Assembly (NCBI GenBank): GCA_947500775.1
Contig: CANMTD010000005.1
Span: 1-64,000 of the forward strand
Length of the DNA stretch: 64,000 nucleotides
Direction of reading: 5' to 3'
DNA from: an uncultured Paracoccaceae bacterium
GTDB lineage: Bacteria; Pseudomonadota; Alphaproteobacteria; Rhodobacterales; Rhodobacteraceae
The notes beneath the pieces are model-generated. The model was given only the letters and a program-made list of their open reading frames with translations. It had not been told where the DNA came from and did no database searches. Both the position numbers and the translations under genes were made by a program. This document shows positions 25,405 to 34,706 of this stretch, one piece after another. How positions within the stretch are numbered: the first letter of the stretch is position 1; each line of letters opens with the position of its first letter.

Positions 25405-28400
25405 TTATTCGGCCGCGATACGTTTGATCAGCGGCATGACCTTTGCCATGGGCTGGGCCAGTTCCGCACCGACCCGGCGTTTGCGCGCATAAACCAGCGC
25501 GAACATCGGCGGCGTGAAATAGAACGACACCACCGTCGACAACAGAACGCCGCCCGCAATCGACATCGCGAAAGGCGGCCAGAATCCACCCCCGGCCATG
25601 ATCAGCGGCAAGAACCCCCCGAAGGTCGTGATCGTGGTCGAAACGATATGGCGGCTGGACCCGGTGACCACATCGGCCATCGCCCGCCTGTCGCCGCTGG
25701 CCGCCCCGGCGTCGGCCTGCATCCCGGTCAGGATGATGATCGCCGCGTTGATCGACACGCCGATGGACCCGATCACCCCGATGATGGCGTTGATCCCGAA
25801 GGGATACTGAAAGATCGCCAGCGCCAGCATCGACAGCCCCGCCGACAGGACGGCCACCACCAGCGTCACCGCGCTGAGCCGGAAGGAATTGAAGGTCAGC
25901 ACAATCGTGGCGATGGTCAGCGTCACGATCAGCCCGATTGAGGCCAGCAGGTTGTTGACCGTATCCGACCGCGCATCGGAATCGCCGCCCAGTTCCAGCC
26001 GGTAGCCCACAGGCAGGGTAAAACCGCGCGCCGTCAGTTCGGCCTGCACGGCCTTCAACGCCTCTTCGGGCAGGACGTTGGGCGGGATATAGGCCTGCAC
26101 CGTATTGGCGCGTTCGGCATTGCGTCGGGTGATCACGCTTTGTGACGGTTCCAGCCGGATCGTGGCAATTTCGGACAGGGGAACGGTTGGCACCACCCCC
26201 GTGGCCGACAGGGCCGCAGCCGCGGGCAGTTGGATCGGCAGATCGGAAATCGCGGCCAGATCACCGCGCAACACATCGCCGAACCGGACCCGCACCGGCA
26301 TCTGTTCGGTGCCTTCCAACAGCGATCCGCCGGTGACGCCTTCCAGGCTGGCCTCCATCTGGCGGGCGACCCCGGCAAGGTCCAGTTGCAACAGCCGCGC
26401 CTTCGCTTCGTCGATGTCATAGCGCAGTTTTGGCACGCCGCCGCTGATCGTGGTGCGGACCTGGGTGATAATGTCCAGATCGGCCATGATCGCGCGCGCC
26501 TGATCGCCCAGATCGCGCAAAACCGCGATATCCTGCCCGACAAACCGCAGCTCGACCGGGGCAGCGACGGGCGGGCCCTGGACCAACCCGCGCACCAGCA
26601 CCCGCGCCTGCGGAAACTGCGCATCCAGCGATTTCTGCAAACCCGGCACCAGCCGCGCCGAAGCGGCAGGCGAGGCCGAGGTGATCAGCGCCTGCGCAAA
26701 GGCGGGTTCCCTGCTGCGGTCGCCGACGATGTTGTAATAAAACGCAGGACCGGACCTGCCGATCGTCCAATAGACAGACTTGATACCCTCCTGCGCCGAA
26801 AGTCTGGCGTCGATCTGGCGCACCACCCGGGTTGTTTCGGCAATCGAGGTACCGCCGGGCATTTCGACCTCCAGATAGAACTGATCGCGGTCCACGCCCG
26901 GAAAGAACTGCGCCGTCAGGGTCGGGAAACCGGCAAAGCCCAACACCGGCAGGATCATCGAAACCGCGATGGATTTGACCGGATTGGCGACCGACCAGGC
27001 GATGGTCCGATGAAACACCCGGCCCAGCATACCGCCGCGCAGGCCACGGCGCAGGAACCCGCCCGCCGCATCCGTCGGCAACAGCCACCCGGCCAGCGCG
27101 GGCGTGACCGTGATGGCCAGAAAGAACGACCAGAACAGCATCAGCACCACGGCAATGGCGATGGAACCGACGAAATCCCCCGCCGGGCCGGGCAGCAGGA
27201 TCATCGGCGTGAACGACAGCGCGGTTGTGACGGTCGAGGCGAACAACGGCATGCTGAGCCTGCGCACCGCCTCGCCCACCGCATCGACCCGCGCCATGCC
27301 GCGCAACAGCCTTTGGCGCACCTCGTCCGACATCACGATGGCCGCATCCACCAGCAGGCCCAGCGCCACGATCAGACCGGTCACCGACATCTGGTGAATC
27401 GGCAGGCCGATGATGTTCATCGTGGCCAGGGTCGCCAGGCTGACCACCGGCAGGATCAGCGCCACAATCGCCGCCGCCCGAACCCCCAGCGTCAGGAACA
27501 GCACCCCCACCACCAACGCGACGCCGATGGCCATGTTGGTGCCGACCTCGGCCAGCCGGTCGCGGGTATAGGTGCTTTGATCAAAGGCCAGAACCCGCGA
27601 CATGCCTGCGGGCACCGCGTCAGCGGTCCGGTCCAGCAAGGCCCGGACGCCGGTCATCCAACGGTCGATCTGCAACCCGTCCTGCGCCAGCACCCCCAGC
27701 AACACGGCCGGCTGCCCGTTATACAGCGCAAGCTCTTGCGCCGGCGCGCGCGGGCCACGGGTCACGGTGGCGATATCGTCCAACCGGGTCACGGCGCCGC
27801 TGTCGTTCTGGCGCAGCACCACGTCGCGCAGCCGGTCCAGCGCCTTGATCTCGCCCGAGATGTTGATCGCCAGATCGGTATTGGCCGCCCGCAGGCGCCC
27901 GGCCTGCACCTTGCCGTCGGCACCCTGCACCGCCGCCGATATCTGGTCAATCGTCAACCCAAGGGCGGCGGCCCTGGCGATATCGACCTCGGCCAGCACC
28001 TCTTCTTCCGGCAGGCCGAAGGTATCGACCGCCTTGGTTCCGCCGATGCCGCGCAACTGGTCGGCCAGCCCTTCGGCATAGCGCGCGATCAGTGGCAGAC
28101 GGACGCCGTCATGGGCGGCGGAAATGGCAATCACGCTGGAATAGGCACTGATTCCTTCGGCGTCGAACTCGGGCGGCTGTACCCCGGCGGGAAAGCCACG
28201 CCGGGCATCGGTCACGGCATCACGCGCCTCGGACCAGACCTGTTCGATGGTGGTTTCATCCAGCGTGTCCAGCAATTCGACCGACACCACCGACACCCCG
28301 TTGCCCGAGACGGATTCGACGGTATCGACCTCGGGCAGTTTGCGCAGTTCCTCTTCGATTTTCGAGGTTACCAACGCCTCGACCCGGCCCGGATCGGCAC

Positions 28401-28551
28401 CGGGAAAGGGGGTCGTGATCGTGGCGAACAGATTGGTGATTGTCGGGTCTTCCTGCCGCCCGATCGACAGCAGTGACGACAGCCCGGCGGCAATCAGAAC
28501 CAACAGGATCAGCGCGACCAGCCGGGGCTGGCGAAAGGTCAGGGTTTCCAT
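25405..28551 (-). CDS. RND-family efflux permease (AcrB/HAE type)
   Basis: Inner-membrane proton-driven pump of the resistance-nodulation-division family, 1048 residues, standard length. It begins METLTFRQPRLVALILLVLI (first membrane helix) and has two repeats, each of one helix, a large periplasmic loop and five helices. In helix 4 the motif is GLLVDAAIVMSDEV: the first Asp of the AcrB Asp-Asp pair is kept but the second is Ala. The start codon is one base after the adaptor stop, so the two genes form an operon. No outer-membrane TolC-type gene is adjacent. The divergent TetR gene probably controls it. The substrate is unknown; both drug export and solvent or metabolite export are possible. 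Confidence 0.93.
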   Translation of the reverse strand: METLTFRQPRLVALILLVLIAAGLSSLLSIGRQEDPTITNLFATITTPFPGADPGRVEALVTSKIEEELRKLPEVDTVESVSGNGVSVVSVELLDTLDETTIEQVWSEARDAVTDARRGFPAGVQPPEFDAEGISAYSSVIAISAAHDGVRLPLIARYAEGLADQLRGIGGTKAVDTFGLPEEEVLAEVDIARAAALGLTIDQISAAVQGADGKVQAGRLRAANTDLAINISGEIKALDRLRDVVLRQNDSGAVTRLDDIATVTRGPRAPAQELALYNGQPAVLLGVLAQDGLQIDRWMTGVRALLDRTADAVPAGMSRVLAFDQSTYTRDRLAEVGTNMAIGVALVVGVLFLTLGVRAAAIVALILPVVSLATLATMNIIGLPIHQMSVTGLIVALGLLVDAAIVMSDEVRQRLLRGMARVDAVGEAVRRLSMPLFASTVTTALSFTPMILLPGPAGDFVGSIAIAVVLMLFWSFFLAITVTPALAGWLLPTDAAGGFLRRGLRGGMLGRVFHRTIAWSVANPVKSIAVSMILPVLGFAGFPTLTAQFFPGVDRDQFYLEVEMPGGTSIAETTRVVRQIDARLSAQEGIKSVYWTIGRSGPAFYYNIVGDRSREPAFAQALITSASPAASARLVPGLQKSLDAQFPQARVLVRGLVQGPPVAAPVELRFVGQDIAVLRDLGDQARAIMADLDIITQVRTTISGGVPKLRYDIDEAKARLLQLDLAGVARQMEASLEGVTGGSLLEGTEQMPVRVRFGDVLRGDLAAISDLPIQLPAAAALSATGVVPTVPLSEIATIRLEPSQSVITRRNAERANTVQAYIPPNVLPEEALKAVQAELTARGFTLPVGYRLELGGDSDARSDTVNNLLASIGLIVTLTIATIVLTFNSFRLSAVTLVVAVLSAGLSMLALAIFQYPFGINAIIGVIGSIGVSINAAIIILTGMQADAGAASGDRRAMADVVTGSSRHIVSTTITTFGGFLPLIMAGGGFWPPFAMSIAGGVLLSTVVSFYFTPPMFALVYARKRRVGAELAQPMAKVMPLIKRIAAE

Positions 28552-28552
28552 C

Positions 28553-29692
28553 TTACGCCCCCCCGATCACGCGCACGGTCTGACCGGGCGTCACCCGGTG
28601 CGGCCCGGCCTGTATCAGCCGCGCGCCTTCGGCGAAACTGCCACGGACATAGGCGCGATCCGCGTCGGAATAGATCACCTCGACCGCCGCCGGGCGCACA
28701 TGATCCTCGTCATCGACAATCAACACGGTCCACAGCCCCTGTGTGCCTTCGCGCAGCGCGCGGACCGGAACCCAAGCCCCGGCCGCGGCCACATGCCGGT
28801 CAAACCGGACGGTCGCGGATTGGCCATAGGCCAGTTGATCGCCATCAATGCTGAAAATCGCGGTGCGGGTGCGGGTGGCCGGGTCGATGTCCGGCCGCAG
28901 CGTGACCAATCTGGCGGGATAGTCCTGTCCGGACACGGTGACCATCACCGGCGTGTCGGGCCCGATATCCAGATCGACCGGCAGGCCGACCCGCACCCGT
29001 GGCTCGGCCGTTTCCAGCAGCGTGACGATGGCGGCGCCCATGCCGACGGTCGCGCCCGTATCGGACCGGCGCGCCGCCACCCGCCCGTCAAACGGCGCCC
29101 GCAACGTGGATTTTTCGATCCGGATTTCGGCGTTGCGGATGGCGGCGGTGGTTTCAGATATCCGCGCGGTCAGCTCGGCGCTGGTGAACCGCGCCTGATC
29201 GAATGCCTCTTCCGACGCGAACCCCCGCTGGTTGAGCGCCTGGCGACGCGCCACAGAGCGTTCGGAAAACGCAAGCTGGGCGCGCAAAGCCTCGCGCGCG
29301 GCCATCAGCCGGGTGATTTCGGTGTCCAGCAGCGCAGTGTCCAGCCGGGCGACGGGCGCGCCTTTGGTCACGACATCGCCCTCATCCACCAGAACCTCGG
29401 CCACGCGACCGGCAAATTCGAACGACAGATCGGTGGATTGGGTCGTCTCGACCTGTCCGACAAAGCGGCGCGGAACCGTGAACCCGTCCTGCATGACGAT
29501 CCTGTCCACCGCGACCGGGATCAGATCAGAGCTGGCGGCGGGCCCTGCGGCATTGGCGCGGGCCTGCAACCATTCCGATCCCATCACCACCGCCACGCCC
29601 GCCCCGGCAACCGTCGCAAGGGTGACGCTGATCATGACCATGCGTCTGGCCAGCTGCCAGAGCTTTCCTGTGGGCTTGGGTTCGCGGGTCAT
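28553..29692 (-). CDS. RND efflux periplasmic adaptor (HlyD/MFP family)
   Basis: Membrane fusion protein that links the RND permease to an outer-membrane channel, 379 residues. One N-terminal membrane helix (about residues 17-38, ARRMVMISVTLATVAGAGVAVV) anchors it. A lipoyl half-motif FEFAGRVAEVLVDEGDVVTKGAPVARLD, a helical hairpin (about 115-165), the second lipoyl half STLRAPFDGRVAARRSDTGATVG and beta-barrel segments follow in order. It is the first gene of the pump operon. Its promoter region carries the twin GTTAG-N5-CTAAC operators shared with the TetR gene. Confidence 0.92.
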   Translation of the reverse strand: MTREPKPTGKLWQLARRMVMISVTLATVAGAGVAVVMGSEWLQARANAAGPAASSDLIPVAVDRIVMQDGFTVPRRFVGQVETTQSTDLSFEFAGRVAEVLVDEGDVVTKGAPVARLDTALLDTEITRLMAAREALRAQLAFSERSVARRQALNQRGFASEEAFDQARFTSAELTARISETTAAIRNAEIRIEKSTLRAPFDGRVAARRSDTGATVGMGAAIVTLLETAEPRVRVGLPVDLDIGPDTPVMVTVSGQDYPARLVTLRPDIDPATRTRTAIFSIDGDQLAYGQSATVRFDRHVAAAGAWVPVRALREGTQGLWTVLIVDDEDHVRPAAVEVIYSDADRAYVRGSFAEGARLIQAGPHRVTPGQTVRVIGGA

Positions 29693-29709
29693 CGGGGCCT
29701 CCGGCGATT

Positions 29710-29746
29710 ATGTTAGCGCCCCTAACATATGTTAGCGCTTCTAACT
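29710..29746. promoter_or_regulatory. Twin TetR-type operators between pump operon and regulator
   Basis: Two palindromes of identical form, GTTAG-N5-CTAAC, lie at 29712-29726 and 29731-29745, exactly 19 bases apart. Both spacers begin CGC. They sit 18 bases from the adaptor start and 25 bases from the TetR start, so they can control both directions. Confidence 0.8.
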
Positions 29747-29770
29747 TTGACAAGTGCCGCATGAATTGCC

Positions 29771-30418
29771 ATGTATTCAAACATGGAAGAGCCACAGCAA
29801 ATTCAGAAGAAAGAGCGCTATCACCACGGTGATCTGCGCGCCCAGCTTGTCGAAGCGACCCGCCAGTTGGTCGAAGAAAAAGGCGCCGATCATTTTTCGG
29901 TGTCCGAGGCCTGCCGCGTGGCTGGCGTATCGACCGCCGCACCCTATAGGCATTTCAAAGATAAGGATGAAATGATCCTTGCCGTCACCCTGGAAGGGAT
30001 GGAACGGAAGTACCAAAACATGCTGGACACGGTATGCAAAAAGCCCGAGCGCACCCTGTCCCGGATCATTGCCCTGGGCCAGGCCTATATCCGGTTTGCC
30101 CGCGCCGAACCGGGTGTGTTCCGCCTGATCTTTGGCAACACAAAAAATCACAAAATGCACGAAGCCCTGATGAATCAGGGGCCGCGCCACTTTGAATTCG
30201 TTGAATCAGAGGTCGCCGCCTGTCTGGGCAAACCCGAGATTGACGACGATGTGCGCAAGCGGGCCTTTTTGTTGTGGACCTTTGTGCATGGGCTGTCGTT
30301 CCTGCTGATCGACGAAAAGGTCTCCATCTCGGACATGACGCTGAACGTTGACCTGATACTGGCCGAAATTGCCCAAAGGGTGATGACCGACGCGGCGCCC
30401 GCGCGCCCAACACCATAG
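29771..30418 (+). CDS. TetR/AcrR-family transcriptional regulator
   Basis: A 215-residue repressor with an N-terminal helix-turn-helix (about residues 20-66, including FSVSEACRVAGVSTAAPYRHFKDKDEM) and a ligand-binding C-terminal domain in which RFARAEPGVFRLIFG is typical of the TetR_C_33/WHG-like subgroup. It is divergent from the RND pump operon, and two palindromic operators lie between them, so it most likely represses the pump and itself. The ATG at 29771 is used; a second ATG at 29783 (MEEPQQ) is equally possible since neither has a clear ribosome site. Confidence 0.9.
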   Translation: MYSNMEEPQQIQKKERYHHGDLRAQLVEATRQLVEEKGADHFSVSEACRVAGVSTAAPYRHFKDKDEMILAVTLEGMERKYQNMLDTVCKKPERTLSRIIALGQAYIRFARAEPGVFRLIFGNTKNHKMHEALMNQGPRHFEFVESEVAACLGKPEIDDDVRKRAFLLWTFVHGLSFLLIDEKVSISDMTLNVDLILAEIAQRVMTDAAPARPTP

Positions 30419-30621
30419 CCATGGCCTGTTCGGGCAGGATCGTTCATGGCGCTGGATTACCGGTTTCGGCGCCTTTGACCCGGCCGGGCCTCAATGAAAT
30501 TTGATCGCAAAGTTTACCGCTGCCCGAATTGCGACTCTTTGCGGAATTTGGCATCTTCGCTTTCACCACCAGCGAACAACCGTTAAGGTCGCGCGCAGAG
30601 TAAACCCGTTTATACCACCCC

Positions 30622-30655
30622 TGTTCACACACCTGTCATACCCAACGGCTATTCC
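30622..30655 (+). promoter_or_regulatory. Candidate Pho box and -10 element upstream of plcP-btaAB
   Basis: TGTTCAC (30622-30628), four bases, CTGTCAT (30633-30639): two 7-base direct half-sites with an 11-base period, as PhoB sites have. The second half matches the consensus CTGTCAT exactly; the first is weaker. A TATTCC -10-like box follows ten bases later, and the coding start is about 50 bases downstream. Confidence 0.6.
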
Positions 30656-30689
30656 GCGTCAAAATTGCAATTCAAGGCTTGAGATCAAG

Positions 30690-31511
30690 GTGAAATACCG
30701 GACCATCTTTCTGTCGGACATTCACCTTGGAACCCGGGGGTGTCAGGCAGAACTTCTGTTGGATTTCCTGTCGTGCCACGAGGCGGATGTCTATTATCTG
30801 ATCGGCGACATCTTTGACGGCTGGAGCCTGCGGCGCGGCTGGCACTGGCCACAGGCCCATAACGACGTGGTGCAGGCGTTTCTGTCGAAATCCCACAATG
30901 GCGCAAGAATAGTCTATATTCCCGGCAACCATGACGAGGTGATGCGCGCCTATCTGGGCACGCATTTCGGCGGGATCGAGGTGATGCAGCGCGCCGATTT
31001 CACCGCCATAGACGCGCGGCGATATCTGGTGACCCATGGCGACCAGTTCGATTCCGTGGTCGTGCACGCCCGGTGGCTGGCCCATATCGGGGACCGCGCC
31101 TATGGGTTCATGCTGTGGCTGAACACCAAGGTGAACCGCGCCCGCTGGATCTGGGGCGGGCAATATTGGTCCCTGTCCAAATGGGCGAAACAACAGGTCA
31201 AACACGCCGTCAGCTTTATCAGCCACTATGAAACCGTGCTGGCGGATGAGGCAAAGCGCGGCGGCTATGACGGCGTTATCTGCGGCCATATCCATTCTGC
31301 GAATATCAGCAAACTGGGCGATGTCGACTATGCCAATACCGGCGATTGGGTCGAAAGCTGTACCGCAATCGTCGAACGCGACGACGGCACGCTGCAGCTG
31401 ATCGACTGGGCCACAACCAAGCGCAACCGCGAAATCGCGCGCCGCGGCCCGTCCCGCCGCCAACGACGCAAATCCACGACACCCGACAAGACAGAAAACG
31501 AGATCGCATAA
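30690..31511 (+). CDS. plcP: Metallophosphoesterase, probable phospholipase C PlcP
   Basis: Calcineurin-like phosphoesterase, 273 residues from the GTG at 30690. The metal-binding motifs appear in order: SDIHLG (about residue 9), GDIFDGW, PGNHDE, VTHGDQFD and GHIHSA. The family includes LpxH-like UDP-diacylglucosamine hydrolases, which is how it would usually be named. In marine bacteria and Sinorhizobium the PlcP branch removes the headgroup from phosphatidylethanolamine and phosphatidylcholine under phosphate starvation, giving diacylglycerol. Its position directly before btaA-btaB, which convert diacylglycerol to betaine lipid, and the Pho box upstream favour PlcP strongly. The basic tail after residue 255 is typical. 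Confidence 0.85.
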   Translation: MKYRTIFLSDIHLGTRGCQAELLLDFLSCHEADVYYLIGDIFDGWSLRRGWHWPQAHNDVVQAFLSKSHNGARIVYIPGNHDEVMRAYLGTHFGGIEVMQRADFTAIDARRYLVTHGDQFDSVVVHARWLAHIGDRAYGFMLWLNTKVNRARWIWGGQYWSLSKWAKQQVKHAVSFISHYETVLADEAKRGGYDGVICGHIHSANISKLGDVDYANTGDWVESCTAIVERDDGTLQLIDWATTKRNREIARRGPSRRQRRKSTTPDKTENEIA

Positions 31512-31535
31512 TCCGCCCCCAACCCCGAGGCACCG

Positions 31536-32762
31536 ATGACCGACACCCAAACAACCCAGGATCGACTGGGCGCCGCCGTCCACCAGAACGAAGCCCTGTC
31601 CAAAGACGGGCTGCTGGAGCGCCTGTTTTCGCGGTTGTTTCACGGGCTGGTCTACCCTCAGATCTGGGAAGACCCGGTTGTCGACATGCAGGCCCTGCAG
31701 ATCACACCGGACGACAACGTGGTCTGCATCGCATCGGGCGGGTGCAACATGATGTCCTACCTGACGGCCAACCCCGCCTCGATCACCGTTGTTGACCTGT
31801 CCCCGGCCCATGTCGCCCTGAACAAGCTGAAACTGACCGCCGCGCAGCATATGCCGGATCATGCCAGTTTCTACGACTTCTTCGGTCATGCCGATCTTAA
31901 GACCAACGCCGACCTTTATGCCCGCTATCTGGCCCCCAACCTTGACCCGCAAAGCCGCGCTTTCTGGGACACGCGCGGCGTGCTGCGCCCCCGGTCGTCG
32001 ATGTTCAGCCGGGGGTTTTACCGGTTTGGGCTGTTGGGACGGTTTCTGGCGGGCGTGCATCTGTTGACCAAACTGGGCCGCGTCGATTTCCAGCCCTTGC
32101 TGAAAGCGGAAACGCTGGCCGATCAGCAACGGTTCTTTGACACCCAGATCGACCCGCTGTTCAACATGCGGATCGTGCGGTTTCTGGCCAGGAAACGCGC
32201 GTCCCTGTTCGGGCTGGGCATCCCGCCTGCGCAATACGACAAACTGGCCGCGGATGGCGGCGGCGATGTCATTCCGGTGCTGCGCGAACGGGTTCGCAAG
32301 CTGATGTGCGATTTCCCGATTGCGGACAATTACTTTGCCTGGCAGGCCTTTGGCCGGTCTTACGATCCGTCCGGAACAGGATCGGTGCCGCCTTATCTGG
32401 AGGCGCGGAATTTCGACAGGGTAAAGGCCAATGCGGGCCGGGTTCAGGTGTTGCACCAATCGCTGACCGATATGCTGGCGGGCCAGCCCAGCCAGTCCAA
32501 GGATTGCTATATTTTTCTGGATGCGCAGGACTGGATGACCGACGACCAGTTGAATGCGCTTTGGGCCCAGGTGACCCGCACCGCCGCCCCCGGTGCGCGC
32601 GTTATTTTCCGCACCGGCGGGGCCGAAGATATCCTGCCCAGCCGGGTGTCGGCGCAGATTCTGGACCGCTGGCGGTACGATGCCGCCGCGTCGCGCAAAG
32701 GGTTCGAGGCGGACCGTTCCGCGATTTACGGCGGGTTTCACGTCTATAGATTTGCAGGCTAG
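31536..32762 (+). CDS. btaA: S-adenosylmethionine:diacylglycerol 3-amino-3-carboxypropyl transferase BtaA
   Basis: First enzyme of betaine lipid synthesis: it moves the aminocarboxypropyl group of S-adenosylmethionine onto diacylglycerol, giving diacylglycerylhomoserine. It has 408 residues and belongs to the DUF3419 family. The opening LFHGLVYPQIWEDPVVDMQAL and the SAM-binding region CIASGGCNMMSYL with VVDLSPAHVALNKLKL (about residues 60-95) are diagnostic. It lies 24 bases after plcP and six before btaB. Expected to act at the inner membrane when phosphate is short. Confidence 0.92.
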   Translation: MTDTQTTQDRLGAAVHQNEALSKDGLLERLFSRLFHGLVYPQIWEDPVVDMQALQITPDDNVVCIASGGCNMMSYLTANPASITVVDLSPAHVALNKLKLTAAQHMPDHASFYDFFGHADLKTNADLYARYLAPNLDPQSRAFWDTRGVLRPRSSMFSRGFYRFGLLGRFLAGVHLLTKLGRVDFQPLLKAETLADQQRFFDTQIDPLFNMRIVRFLARKRASLFGLGIPPAQYDKLAADGGGDVIPVLRERVRKLMCDFPIADNYFAWQAFGRSYDPSGTGSVPPYLEARNFDRVKANAGRVQVLHQSLTDMLAGQPSQSKDCYIFLDAQDWMTDDQLNALWAQVTRTAAPGARVIFRTGGAEDILPSRVSAQILDRWRYDAAASRKGFEADRSAIYGGFHVYRFAG

Positions 32763-32768
32763 ATCGCG

Positions 32769-33416
32769 ATGACCGACCAGACCAATTCCCACGCGGCCCT
32801 GATGGATGCGACCTATCGGCGGCAACGCATCATCTATGACGCGACGCGGAAATATTATCTGCTGGGACGCGACCACCTGATCCGCAACCTGAACCCGCCC
32901 GAAGGCGGCAAAGTGCTGGAGGTCGCCTGCGGCACCGGGCGCAACCTTGCCAAGATCGCGGATCGCTATCCGGGCTGTGACCTTTATGGGCTGGATATCT
33001 CAAGCGAAATGCTGACCTCGGCCCGCGCCAAGCTGAAGGGGCGTGCCACGCTGGCGCAAGCCGATGCCTGCAATTTCGACCCGGCAGAGGTGTTCGGCAC
33101 CCCGAAATTCGACCGGATCATCCTGTCCTACAGCCTGTCGATGATCCCCGACTGGACCGCCGCTCTGGCAACCAGCGCGCGCCATCTGGCCCCCGGGGGC
33201 GAATTGCATCTGGTGGATTTCGGCGATCAACAGGGGCTGCCCGCGTGGTTTCGTGCCGGTCTGCACGCGTGGCTGGCCAAGTTCCACGTCACCCCGCGCG
33301 CCGATCTGGAGCACGAGCTGACGACACTGGCCCAAAGCCTTGGCGCGCAGTCAGACACCACACCGCTGTATCGAAGCTATGCCCGTTACGGGCGGCTTGT
33401 GGCAGGGTCTGCCTAG
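32769..33416 (+). CDS. btaB: Diacylglycerylhomoserine N-methyltransferase BtaB
   Basis: Class I SAM methyltransferase, 215 residues, that adds three methyl groups to diacylglycerylhomoserine to give DGTS betaine lipid. It has the motif I segment [16 protein letters not shown] (about residues 50-65), the acidic [11 protein letters not shown] and [16 protein letters not shown]. The opening [23 protein letters not shown] matches BtaB. It ends the plcP-btaA-btaB operon. Its stop codon TAG (33414-33416) overlaps the stop codon of the convergent pncB gene. Confidence 0.92.
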   Translation: MTDQTNSHAALMDATYRRQRIIYDATRKYYLLGRDHLIRNLNPPEGGKVLEVACGTGRNLAKIADRYPGCDLYGLDISSEMLTSARAKLKGRATLAQADACNFDPAEVFGTPKFDRIILSYSLSMIPDWTAALATSARHLAPGGELHLVDFGDQQGLPAWFRAGLHAWLAKFHVTPRADLEHELTTLAQSLGAQSDTTPLYRSYARYGRLVAGSA

Positions 33417-34705
33417 ACCACCACCTCCAACGCCTTTTGCGTGCCGACGCCGAACACCCGTTTATAACGGGCGACCTCATCCGCCGGACCCATGGCTTTG
33501 TTGGGGTTGTCCGACAGTTTGACCGTCGGGCGACCATTGGCCGAGATCGCCTTGCAGACCAGCGAAAACGGCGCCAAAGCCTCGTTCGGAACCAGCCCGC
33601 GGAAATCATTGGTCAACAGCGTGCCCCAACCAAACGACACCCGCACCCGGCCCTGAAACTGTTTTGCCAAGGCGATGATCTTATCCGCGTCCAGCCCGTC
33701 GGAAAAGATCACCAGTTTTTCCCGCGGATCTTCGCCACGGTCTTTCCACCAGCGGATTGCGATTTCGGCCCCGGTGGCCGGATCGCCGCTGTCGATGCGA
33801 ATGCCGGTCCAGCCCGCCAGCCAGTCGGGGGCGTTTTTCAGGAAACCTTCGGTGCCATAAGTGTCGGGCAGGATGATGCGCAGGTTGCCGTCGTGTTCAT
33901 CGTGCCAATCCGACAGAACCTCATAGGGCGCGCGGGCCAGCGCGGCGTCATCTTCGGCAAGCGCGGCATAGACCATCGGCAATTCATGGGCGTTGGTACC
34001 GATCGCCTCGACCTCGCGCCGCATGGCGATCAGGCAGTTCGAGGTGCCGGCAAATTTATCGCCCAGCCCTTCCTGCATCGCCTGCACGCACCAATCCTGC
34101 CACAAGAACGAATGGCGCCGCCGCGTGCCGAAATCCGCCAGCCGCAGCCCATCCAGCGGGCGCAGGCGTTCGACCTTTTCCCACAGCTTGGTCATGGCGC
34201 GGGCATAAAGCACCTGCAGCTCGAACTTGCCCATGTCTTTCAGGACCGCGCGGCTGCGCAGCTCCATCAGCACCGCCAGCGCCGGGATTTCCCACAGCAT
34301 GACCTCGTGCCAGCTGCCTTCGAACGTCAGCTCGTACTGGCCGTCCCGTTTTTCCAGATGGTAGGGCGGCAATTGCAGACCCTCGAACCATTCCATGAAA
34401 TCAGAACGGAACATCTGGCGTTTGCCGTAGAACGTATTGCCGCGCAAAAACGTGCTTTCGCCGCGCGACAGGCGCAGGGACCGGATGTGATCCAACTGCT
34501 CGCGCAGCTCGCCCTCATCCACCAGTTCGGCCAGCCGGATGGTTTTGGACCGGTTGATCAGGCTGAAGGTGACCTGCGTGTCGGGTTTGTTGCGAAACAC
34601 CGACTGGCACATCAGCAGCTTGTAGAAATCGGTGTCGATCAGCGACCGGATGATCGGGTCGATCTTCCATTTGTGATTGTAAACGCGGGTCGCGATATCG
34701 GCCAT
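33413..34705 (-). CDS. pncB: Nicotinate phosphoribosyltransferase
   Basis: NAD salvage enzyme that joins nicotinate to PRPP with ATP hydrolysis, 430 residues. The start [32 protein letters not shown] is family-like; seven further codons upstream are open but overlap pncA. Conserved blocks include [33 protein letters not shown] and GIRIDSGDP with [10 protein letters not shown] near the C-terminal half. It begins one base after pncA ends, so the two-step route nicotinamide to nicotinate to its mononucleotide is made from one transcript. Confidence 0.95.
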   Translation of the reverse strand: MADIATRVYNHKWKIDPIIRSLIDTDFYKLLMCQSVFRNKPDTQVTFSLINRSKTIRLAELVDEGELREQLDHIRSLRLSRGESTFLRGNTFYGKRQMFRSDFMEWFEGLQLPPYHLEKRDGQYELTFEGSWHEVMLWEIPALAVLMELRSRAVLKDMGKFELQVLYARAMTKLWEKVERLRPLDGLRLADFGTRRRHSFLWQDWCVQAMQEGLGDKFAGTSNCLIAMRREVEAIGTNAHELPMVYAALAEDDAALARAPYEVLSDWHDEHDGNLRIILPDTYGTEGFLKNAPDWLAGWTGIRIDSGDPATGAEIAIRWWKDRGEDPREKLVIFSDGLDADKIIALAKQFQGRVRVSFGWGTLLTNDFRGLVPNEALAPFSLVCKAISANGRPTVKLSDNPNKAMGPADEVARYKRVFGVGTQKALEVVV

Positions 34706-34706
34706 C

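Noticed and set aside
26230-28476. Long open frame opposite the RND permease gene
   Set aside because: Rich in Arg, Gln, His and Gly without domains, and entirely inside a gene with clear membrane-pump features.
30690-31511. Considered as lpxH of lipid A synthesis
   Set aside because: The operon with btaAB and the Pho box fit the PlcP branch. LpxH would be expected without phosphate control.
30672-32876. Long open frame opposite plcP and btaA
   Set aside because: It spans two unrelated, well-supported genes and their intergenic gap, so it is not a real gene.
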